From Gammaproteobacteria bacterium (lineage in GTDB: Bacteria; Pseudomonadota; Gammaproteobacteria; JACKNK01): a DNA stretch of 64,000 bases. Position numbers and translations under genes: made by a program. The stretch covers positions 186,001 to 250,000 of the forward strand of contig JACKNK010000004.1 of assembly GCA_024234955.1 (NCBI GenBank), given 5' to 3'. Shown here in pieces: positions 26,522-33,833 of the stretch; the first letter of the stretch is position 1; each line of letters begins with the position of its first letter. The notes under the pieces were generated by a model. The model did no database searches. It was given only the letters and a program-made list of their open reading frames with translations, and had not been told where the DNA came from.

Positions 26522-29488
26522 TCACGCCATCTGGTCGATCAGAGACTGCGCTTCCTGTCGCTGGCCATCATTGCCCTCGGCAACCACCTCTTCGAGCATC
26601 ACGCGCGCGCCGTCCGGATCGCCCATATCGATATAGGCCCGCGCAAGGTCCAGCTTGGTATCGACTTCGTCCGGCTCTGCCGCCATCCCGCCACCGCTTC
26701 CCGCGAAGTCGGCACCGAGATCGATCTCTTCCAGACCAGTTTCGTTACCCGAACCCGTGGCTGGCATATCCCCGAGCATGTCGATGTCGTCGCCCAGAGC
26801 GTCAAGATGCATATCCAGTTCGGTCGCCCCGTTGTCCGGGACATCGAACTCACCCAGATCGATCTCGCCATCATCCCCTTCGTCGATCTCAAACCCGGAG
26901 AGATCAAACACCATCCCCTGTTCGTCGTCATCCGCCGTATCGCTCGGGGCCGGCGCGGAACTCAGCTTTTCCTGAAGATCGGCATCGATCTCGAAATCGA
27001 GATCCGCATGCGGCTTCTGCGCAGGCGTCGATGCATCCTGCCGTGCGGGCGTCGGATCGTCGACTATCGGGAACTCGTCGGTCTCACGCGCGGCGACGGG
27101 TGACGCCCCGACGGTGCCGGTCATGTCCTCGCTGAAGTCGTCGCCAATATCAAGGTCATCCAGGCCAATCCCGGACTCCATGTCCAGGCCCGACTGCAAC
27201 AAGTCATCGATATTGCCGTCTTCACCGTCGGCATCGCCGAAATCCACCTCCCCGATGTCGAAGTCGGACGAGTTGATGTCCAATTCCGCACTCGGCTCAG
27301 ATCCCGTCGCGCCCCCATCCATCGCGGACCCAAAGTCCGCTTCGATGTCCATGTCGCTCAAATCGAGATCGTCCAGGGCGACCAGATCCTCACTTTCCGA
27401 GGTGGGCGTCTCCGCCACATCCGTGTCTGGACCCGGCACACCGACCACGAACAATGGGTGCGCCGGAAGTAACTGACTTCCCATCGTCACGATATTTTGC
27501 CAGGGCGCGTCCTCCAGCCCTTCCCGGTCAGCATAAAATGCCTCGGCCTCACGCTCGAACGAGATCGCATCCTTCGCCTTGAAGTGGGCCTCGATCAAAC
27601 GCGAACGCAGATCGAAATCGCCAGGGGCCGCGTGCGCCGCTTGCGCATACTGCGTCGCCGCCTCGCTGTATCGACCAGCTACGAAATGCTCATCCCCGAG
27701 AGCCCGAAGGTCTCGCCCGTTGCTCGCGGATGCAACCGTCGCAGCGGTGCCGACGACCGCCGCCGCAATCGCCGCATCGCCCGTCCCCGAAGACGCCTTC
27801 TTCTTTCCAAAGCGGGCAAACAAGGCCTTCAGGTCAAAATTTCCGAAGCGCGACTTGCCTTCGGGCTTGATGTCCGGGTCACTAGCGGCGTCCGCCTGTC
27901 GCAGTGGCTCCGACTTTTCCTCGCCTTCCTTTACCCCGACCGCCGCCTTGCGACGGCGCACCAAAACCAGCAACAGAACCAGGGCCAGCAGCACAGAACC
28001 ACCGATCATCATCAGCGGATCATCAAGCAATTCGTCAATCAAGCCGGGTTCCGGCGGCGGCGCAATGCGCGCTTTCGCGATCTTATTGATTGGCTTCGGC
28101 TTGACCGCTTCCGGTTGCGCATCGGCTTTCGGCTTGGCGGCGGGTAAAGCCTCAGGCTTTACCTGAGGCGCGGGCTTCAACTCGGGTTCGACCGGTGTCT
28201 CAGGCGCATCCAGCGCCGTTTCCGGGCTCATATCCTGATCAGGGGCTTGATCGGCATCCGGATCGTTGGCGGCACGGGAACCCGCCTGGAGCGACGCAAT
28301 TTCATCGTCTTTCAGTTCAATCAGGCGCTGCATCTTGTCGATGCCCTGCTCAAGTCGCCCGACACGGTCACGCAGGTCTTCATTTTCGAGACGACGACTT
28401 TCCGCCGTCTCATTCGCCAGTGCCACTTCCTTGACCAAACGTTCCAGTTCCGCCACCACCTCGGTATCGGTTGCCGGATCGCCACCGACGATCTTGAGCT
28501 TTCCGATTGTCTCGGGAACCGATACTGCGCTTTTCTCGGGCGGGACCGCCGGAGGCGCACTGACCGGCGGAACTTGTGCCTGGGTCGGCAATCGATCCAG
28601 GCGGGTCACATCACCCGCAATGTGCTGCCAATCCGCATTTTGGCTACGCACCGCACGTATCGCCTCGTCCTTGTCCAGGCGCTGGGCATCGCTGGCACTG
28701 GGCACGCGCAGCACCACACCCGTCTTCATGCTGTTGATGTTGTCGCCGTAAAAGGCCTCGGGATTGCTCCGCAACAGCGCCAACATCATCTGTTGGGTGG
28801 TCGTACCGGCATCCCGCGCCAACTTACTGGCAATTCCCCAAAGCGTTTCCTGCTTGCCAGTCGGACCGTAGGTCGTCCCCGCCGAGTTGCTGGGCGCCAC
28901 TGGGCGAACGGGCGGCGCAACCGGCACCCTGGCAGCGGGCGCCAGCGCAGGTTGAACCGCACGCAGCGGCATTTGTGGGCGACCGTCGGCGCTTGCTGCC
29001 GGACGCGCCGCAATCGGCGTGCGTGTCTGCGGCGCTGCCCGACTGACCGATGACGGAGATTGCGTCGGAGCAACTTTCGGCAGGCTGCTCGGCGGATCAA
29101 GCAACAAGGTGTATTCGCGACGCAGTCGCCCCTTTGTTGACGTGACTTCCACAAGGAAATGCACAAAGGGCTCACGAAAAGTCTCTTTGGTGCTGATGCT
29201 GATATAAGGGGCGCCGGACGGAGGGGTGACCACGGCAAATCGCAGGTCATCGAGATACCCGGGGCGCTGAATACCCGCACGCTCGAACGCCGCCGAATCA
29301 GCCAGATTGACCGACAGGCCTTTCATATCTTCCGGATTGGGCGCAATGATCTCGATGGTCGCAGCCAGCGGCTGATTGAGCGCCGATTGCTGATGGACAT
29401 CGCCGAGTCCCAACGCGAAAGCGGCCTGGGCCAACAAAAGAGCCGGCCAGGCCGCCATATGCGCCAATCGATTTGCAAGCTTTGCCAC
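26522..29488 (-). CDS. fimV: FimV/HubP-family peptidoglycan-binding pole protein
   Basis: Large inner-membrane scaffold that organises the cell pole and type IV pilus/motility systems. About 988 aa. The N-terminal FimV domain begins LGLGDVHQQSALNQPLAATI. A LysM-like region (YGPTGKQETLWGIASKLARD), a coiled coil (ELERLVKEVALANETAESRR...), one membrane segment (LMMIGGSVLLALVLLLVLV), a long Asp/Glu-rich cytoplasmic part and a C-terminal TPR-like motif (LDLARAYIDMGDPDGARVML) follow. I prefer the GTG at 29486-29488 because GGGAGG lies 10 nt upstream and a signal peptide follows; a GTG 11 codons earlier is also open. Confidence 0.94.
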   Translation of the reverse strand: MAKLANRLAHMAAWPALLLAQAAFALGLGDVHQQSALNQPLAATIEIIAPNPEDMKGLSVNLADSAAFERAGIQRPGYLDDLRFAVVTPPSGAPYISISTKETFREPFVHFLVEVTSTKGRLRREYTLLLDPPSSLPKVAPTQSPSSVSRAAPQTRTPIAARPAASADGRPQMPLRAVQPALAPAARVPVAPPVRPVAPSNSAGTTYGPTGKQETLWGIASKLARDAGTTTQQMMLALLRSNPEAFYGDNINSMKTGVVLRVPSASDAQRLDKDEAIRAVRSQNADWQHIAGDVTRLDRLPTQAQVPPVSAPPAVPPEKSAVSVPETIGKLKIVGGDPATDTEVVAELERLVKEVALANETAESRRLENEDLRDRVGRLEQGIDKMQRLIELKDDEIASLQAGSRAANDPDADQAPDQDMSPETALDAPETPVEPELKPAPQVKPEALPAAKPKADAQPEAVKPKPINKIAKARIAPPPEPGLIDELLDDPLMMIGGSVLLALVLLLVLVRRRKAAVGVKEGEEKSEPLRQADAASDPDIKPEGKSRFGNFDLKALFARFGKKKASSGTGDAAIAAAVVGTAATVASASNGRDLRALGDEHFVAGRYSEAATQYAQAAHAAPGDFDLRSRLIEAHFKAKDAISFEREAEAFYADREGLEDAPWQNIVTMGSQLLPAHPLFVVGVPGPDTDVAETPTSESEDLVALDDLDLSDMDIEADFGSAMDGGATGSEPSAELDINSSDFDIGEVDFGDADGEDGNIDDLLQSGLDMESGIGLDDLDIGDDFSEDMTGTVGASPVAARETDEFPIVDDPTPARQDASTPAQKPHADLDFEIDADLQEKLSSAPAPSDTADDDEQGMVFDLSGFEIDEGDDGEIDLGEFDVPDNGATELDMHLDALGDDIDMLGDMPATGSGNETGLEEIDLGADFAGSGGGMAAEPDEVDTKLDLARAYIDMGDPDGARVMLEEVVAEGNDGQRQEAQSLIDQMA

Positions 29489-29597
29489 TTGGCCCGTGCC
29501 TCCCGAGTACCGAACCGGCACTCAACACCCTGGTCGTTTTTTATTCCGTGCCGACAAGCAGACGCCATTTCGGCGGTTCATACCTGCGACAGGCGCT

Positions 29598-30569
29598 TTA
29601 TTGGTCCGGTTTTATCAAAATTTCGCTGATGGCGATACCGTTCGCCGCCGTTGCATGCCGTACATCATCGGCCACCGACCAGTAACTGACGCGGCTGCCA
29701 CCACCCGGACGCGCCCGCACACGCAAGCCGCCTAGTTGGATGATGTCGCCACGCGATCCGTCAACGACCGGTGACAGGGTAGCCTCGGAATTGAATTCAA
29801 GTTGGGGAATTTCACGCCAAGTATCAATCAGGGTTTCGGCAGCCAGGGCTTTCCGGGTCAATACATCGACATGAACGGTCTGGCCATGAAATACCGATAC
29901 CCAGGCCCGTGACAAACTGACCGACGTCGCATCGATTCCCAGCAAAACCGCAAGATCGGACGTCCACGCCGCAAAGTCGTTGTCGTCGGGCAGCGCATTG
30001 AAAGCAATCTGCGCGGGAAACAGCTTGGGCTCGAACGCCTGGACGTTAAGCAGCCGCGCCGCCTGTCCGGCAAGCTCGGAGATGCCGCCACGACCGCGCG
30101 CTGACACCGCCTGCAACACATTCACGCGCACGTCCTCGATACCCGCGAGCGTGTGTAACGGCACCAATGAGCAGGCGACATGGGCATTCACCGTTGCCGC
30201 CGCACGAAACGCACTCGCCGCCGCATCGACTGCCCCGTTCGCGACCCAAGGCAACGCCGGAGGCAAATCGGCAAGGTGGCCGCTGAAATCAATGACCCGG
30301 GCGCCTGCCGCCTGGATTCGAGGCAGCGCTTTCGCCACGACTTTTGCGGGAACGCACAGCAGCACCAACTCGCTCGAACGGAACGTGTAATCGTGCAGAT
30401 CAAGCACTTTGAGACGACGCTCGCCGAACTCAACCCGTTTGCCGACGGATCGCGCGGAGGCCAGGGCCACAACTTCCACCCCCAACCCATCGCGCTCCGC
30501 CAGCAGTTCGATCAAGGCCTCACCGAGCAACCCGGTCGCGCCGACCACAACGATCGCCGACGCGCTCAC
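29598..30569 (-). CDS. usg: Usg-like aspartate-semialdehyde dehydrogenase homologue
   Basis: 323-aa ASADH-fold protein with an NAD(P)-binding motif at the N-terminus (IVVVGATGLLGEALIELL). The canonical catalytic context of true Asd enzymes (N-C-T/S within GNC or PNC) is replaced by VNAHVACSLVPLH, so dehydrogenase activity is doubtful. Position directly after asd and before fimV matches usg in pseudomonads. The function of Usg is unknown. Confidence 0.85.
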   Translation of the reverse strand: MSASAIVVVGATGLLGEALIELLAERDGLGVEVVALASARSVGKRVEFGERRLKVLDLHDYTFRSSELVLLCVPAKVVAKALPRIQAAGARVIDFSGHLADLPPALPWVANGAVDAAASAFRAAATVNAHVACSLVPLHTLAGIEDVRVNVLQAVSARGRGGISELAGQAARLLNVQAFEPKLFPAQIAFNALPDDNDFAAWTSDLAVLLGIDATSVSLSRAWVSVFHGQTVHVDVLTRKALAAETLIDTWREIPQLEFNSEATLSPVVDGSRGDIIQLGGLRVRARPGGGSRVSYWSVADDVRHATAANGIAISEILIKPDQ

Positions 30570-30573
30570 GCCA

Positions 30574-31692
30574 TCACCCTTCGATCAGGATGCGCAGCAT
30601 GCGGCGCAGCGGCTCGGCCGCGCCCCACAGCAGCTGGTCACCGACCGTGAACGCGTTCAGGAAGGTCGGCCCCATGTTCAGCTTGCGCAGGCGCCCGACC
30701 GGCACGGTCAGGGTGCCGGTGACCGCCGCCGGGGTCAGTTCCTGCGCGGTGATCGCGCGTTCGTTGGGCACGACTTTCGACCAGGCGTTGGCCTCGTCGA
30801 GCATCTGGCTGATCTCGTCGAGCGGCACGTCCTTCTTGAGCTTGATGGTCAGCGCCTGCGAGTGGCAGCGCATCGCGCCGATGCGCACGCAGGTGCCGTC
30901 GATCGCGATCGGGTTACCGGAGCGGCCGAGGATCTTGTTGGTCTCGGCCTGGCCCTTCCATTCCTCGCGGCTCTGGCCGTTTTCGAGCGCGGTGTCGATC
31001 CACGGGATCAGACTGCCGGCCAGCGGCGCGCCGAAGTTGGCGGTCGGGTTGGCGTCGGAGCGGATGAACTCGGCGACCTTGCGGTCGATGTCGAGGATCG
31101 CACTGGACGGATCGGCCAGTTCGTCCTTCACGAAATCGAAGGCGGCGCCCATCTGGGTCAGCAGCTCGCGCATGTTCTTGGCGCCGGCGCCGGAGGCAGC
31201 CTGATAGGTCTGTGCGGTCATCCACTCGACCAGATCGTTCTGGAACAGGCCACCGAGGCCCATCAGCATCAGGCTGACGGTGCAGTTGCCGCCGATGAAA
31301 TCCTTCTTGCCGCCGGCGACGGCGGCATCGATCACGCCCCGGTTGACCGGGTCGAGGATGATCACGCTGTCGTCGGCCATGCGCAGCGACGAGGCCGCGT
31401 CGATCCAGTAGCCGTTCCAGCCGGCCGCGCGCAGCGCCGGGAACACCGCCTTGGTGTAGTCGCCGCCCTGGCAGGTGACGATGGCGTCCATCTGCTTGAG
31501 CGCGTCGATGTCGTTGGCGTCCTGCAGCGGCACGGCGCCCTTGCCCATGTCCGGCCCGTCCTGACCGAGCTGGGAGGTGGTGAAGAACACCGACTCCTCG
31601 ATGTGGGCGAAGTCGCCCTCTTCCTGCATGCGCTGCATCAGCACGGAACCCACCATGCCGCGCCAACCCACAAAACCGACTCGCTTGATCAT
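30574..31692 (-). CDS. asd: Aspartate-semialdehyde dehydrogenase
   Basis: Reduces aspartyl phosphate to the semialdehyde, the branch point to lysine, threonine, methionine and diaminopimelate. 372 aa from the ATG at 31690-31692 (MIKRVGFVGWRGMVGSVLMQ), with catalytic Cys in GGNCTVSLMLMG. This is the E. coli-type Asd. An ATG six codons earlier is also in frame. The usg-like gene follows after four bases. Confidence 0.96.
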   Translation of the reverse strand: MIKRVGFVGWRGMVGSVLMQRMQEEGDFAHIEESVFFTTSQLGQDGPDMGKGAVPLQDANDIDALKQMDAIVTCQGGDYTKAVFPALRAAGWNGYWIDAASSLRMADDSVIILDPVNRGVIDAAVAGGKKDFIGGNCTVSLMLMGLGGLFQNDLVEWMTAQTYQAASGAGAKNMRELLTQMGAAFDFVKDELADPSSAILDIDRKVAEFIRSDANPTANFGAPLAGSLIPWIDTALENGQSREEWKGQAETNKILGRSGNPIAIDGTCVRIGAMRCHSQALTIKLKKDVPLDEISQMLDEANAWSKVVPNERAITAQELTPAAVTGTLTVPVGRLRKLNMGPTFLNAFTVGDQLLWGAAEPLRRMLRILIEG

Positions 31693-31728
31693 CGAACTCA
31701 CCTGGTTCAATCGGAGCGTTTATTTGTC

Positions 31729-31861
31729 AGCCGCAGATGGACACAGATAAACGCAGATAAATTAGAAACTATTAAAGCGCTTGGCGTGTTCCAAACGCGA
31801 TCTCCGCCGACGACGCCCATCAACGCGAGACATCCGCGTTCATCTGCGTCCATCTGCGGCT
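31729..31861. repeat. Inverted repeat (family C) between leuB and asd
   Basis: The arm AGCCGCAGATGGACACAGAT (from 31729) reappears inverted as ATCTGCGTCCATCTGCGGCT (ending 31861) with one mismatch, about 80 bp apart. The spacer includes AT-rich sequence. Similar CAGATGGAC/CAGATAAA-type palindromes occur as dispersed intergenic repeats in many bacteria. It fills most of the 176-bp gap. Confidence 0.75.
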
Positions 31862-31868
31862 AATTCAT

Positions 31869-32948
31869 TCAGCCCTTCATCGCCGCCACGACAGCATCGC
31901 CCATCTCGGCGGTGCCGATGCGGGTCATGCCCTCGGACCAGATATCCGGGGTACGCAGACCGGCGTCCAGCACCTTGCCGACAGCCGCTTCGACACGGTC
32001 GGCCAGGGCCGCCTCGTCGAGGCTGTAACGCAGCATCATCGCCACCGACAGGATGGTCGCTAGCGGATTGGCGACGCCTTTGCCGGCGATGTCCGGCGCG
32101 GAACCGTGAATCGGCTCGTACATGCCCTTGCCGTTCTTATCGAGCGACGCGGACGGCAGCATGCCGATGGAGCCGGTCAGCATCGAGGCCAGGTCGGAGA
32201 GGATGTCGCCGAACATGTTCTCGGTGACGATCACGTCGAACTGCTTCGGCCACTTGGCCAGCTGCATCGCCGCGTTGTCGACGTACATGTGGGTCAGTTC
32301 GACCTCGGGGTAATCCTTGGCGACGGCGAGCATGACCTCGCGCCACAGGCCGGAGACCTCCAGCACGTTGGCCTTCTCGACCGAGCAGACCTTCCTGCCG
32401 CGCTTCATCGCGATGTCGAAGGCGACGCGCCCGATGCGTTCGATCTCGGATTCGGTGTAGACCATCGAGTTGTAGCCGCGGCGCTCGCCGGACGGTAGCG
32501 TCTCTACGCCGCGCGGCTCGCCGAAGTACAGCCCGCCGGTCAACTCGCGCACGATCATGATGTCGAGACCGGAGACGATCTCGGGTTTCAGGGTCGAGGC
32601 GGAAGCCAGCTGCGGGTACAGGATCGCCGGACGCAGATTGGCGAACAGTTCCAGGCCGGCGCGGATGCCGAGCAGGCCCTTCTCCGGACGCAGCGCACGA
32701 TCCAGGGTGTCGTACTTCGGACCACCGACGGCGCCGAGCAGAATGGCGTCGGCGTTGCGGCCCTGCTCCAGGGTCTTGGCCGGCAGCGGCGTACCCTCGG
32801 CGTCGTAACCGGCACCGCCGATCAGGCCGTGCTCGATCTCCGCATCGAGGCCGAAATCGCTGACCAGCGCGCCCAGCACCTTCTCGGCCTCGGCAACGAT
32901 CTCCACCCCGATGCCGTCACCCGGCAACACCAGAATCTTCTTACTCAT
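31869..32948 (-). CDS. leuB: 3-isopropylmalate dehydrogenase
   Basis: NAD-dependent oxidative decarboxylase of leucine synthesis. 359 aa, start MSKKILVLPGDGIGVEIVAE, with substrate/metal motifs RELTGGLYFGEPRG and the C-terminal GSAPDIAGKGVANPLATILS. Normal length. It is downstream of leuD but separated from it by a palindromic repeat; leuC is not adjacent. Confidence 0.98.
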   Translation of the reverse strand: MSKKILVLPGDGIGVEIVAEAEKVLGALVSDFGLDAEIEHGLIGGAGYDAEGTPLPAKTLEQGRNADAILLGAVGGPKYDTLDRALRPEKGLLGIRAGLELFANLRPAILYPQLASASTLKPEIVSGLDIMIVRELTGGLYFGEPRGVETLPSGERRGYNSMVYTESEIERIGRVAFDIAMKRGRKVCSVEKANVLEVSGLWREVMLAVAKDYPEVELTHMYVDNAAMQLAKWPKQFDVIVTENMFGDILSDLASMLTGSIGMLPSASLDKNGKGMYEPIHGSAPDIAGKGVANPLATILSVAMMLRYSLDEAALADRVEAAVGKVLDAGLRTPDIWSEGMTRIGTAEMGDAVVAAMKG

Positions 32949-32986
32949 TCACTCTTGCTCCGAAATACGTTCAAACCGCAAAACCC

Positions 32987-33051
32987 GTAGGAGCGGCTTC
33001 AGCCGCGATCCGTTTCCGATCGATGCCGATCGCGGCGGAAGCCGCTCCTAC
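32987..33051. repeat. REP-like palindrome (family D) between leuD and leuB
   Basis: GTAGGAGCGGCTTCAGCCGC (from 32987) pairs with the inverted GGCGGAAGCCGCTCCTAC ending at 33051. It closely resembles the GTAGGAGCGG-type REP sequences common in pseudomonads and other Gammaproteobacteria. It would form a stable hairpin within the leuD-leuB transcript. Confidence 0.85.
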
Positions 33052-33075
33052 CTGTTGCCGGGCCGACCGCTTTAC

Positions 33076-33729
33076 TCAATCCAGGGACACGTAATCGAAC
33101 AGCCACGGCGCTTCCTGACGGCGACGCGCCTCGTAAGCCTTGATCTCATCAGCGTGCTGCAGGGTCAGGCCGATGTCGTCCAGACCGTTCAACAGACAGT
33201 GCTTGCGAAAGGCATCGACCTCGAACGCAATGACCTGACCGGACGGCGTGGTCACGGTCTGGGCAGCCAGATCGACGCTCAGGGAATACCCTTCCGTCGC
33301 CTCGACTTCCTTGAACAGCCGTTCAACCGTGTCCGCCGCCATCACGATGGGCAGCAGGCCGCTCTTGAAACTGTTGTTGAAGAAGATGTCGGCGAAGCTC
33401 GGCGCAATCACGACGCGAATGCCGTAATCGTCCAGCGCCCAGACGGCGTGCTCACGCGATGAGCCACAGCCGAAATTCTCCCGCCCAAGCAACACCGTCG
33501 CCCCGGCGTAACGGGGGAAGTTCAATACGAAGTCCGGGTTCGGACGACGCTGGGAATTGTCGCTGTCCGGCTCACCCGGTTCGAGGTAACGCCAGTCATC
33601 AAACAAATTCGGGCCAAAACCGGCGCGCTTGATCGACTTCAGGTACTGCTTCGGGATGATCGCATCGGTATCGACATTGGGTCGATCGAGCGGGACGACC
33701 AAGCCGGCAAAGGTCTGAAACGGTTGCAT
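33076..33729 (-). CDS. leuD: 3-isopropylmalate dehydratase small subunit
   Basis: Partner of LeuC in isomerising isopropylmalate. 217 aa from the ATG at 33727-33729 (MQPFQTFAGLVVPLDRPNVD), with the family's NFGCGSSREHAVWAL. The longer upstream frame is not family-like and runs into the next gene. leuC, normally adjacent, is not found upstream: the neighbour is a c-di-GMP phosphodiesterase gene. Confidence 0.96.
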   Translation of the reverse strand: MQPFQTFAGLVVPLDRPNVDTDAIIPKQYLKSIKRAGFGPNLFDDWRYLEPGEPDSDNSQRRPNPDFVLNFPRYAGATVLLGRENFGCGSSREHAVWALDDYGIRVVIAPSFADIFFNNSFKSGLLPIVMAADTVERLFKEVEATEGYSLSVDLAAQTVTTPSGQVIAFEVDAFRKHCLLNGLDDIGLTLQHADEIKAYEARRRQEAPWLFDYVSLD

Positions 33730-33833
33730 GACAACACTCGTCGTAAACGGCGGGAAACCGCGCATTTTCCGGGAGGTGGAGCCGGGATGCAATCGACTCC
33801 CAGCCCTCCACCCCCGCAGTCCGTCACGTCGGT

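Noticed and set aside
29598..30569. A second functional aspartate-semialdehyde dehydrogenase
   Set aside because: The catalytic N-C-T/S context is absent and the position next to asd and fimV matches the Usg paralogue.
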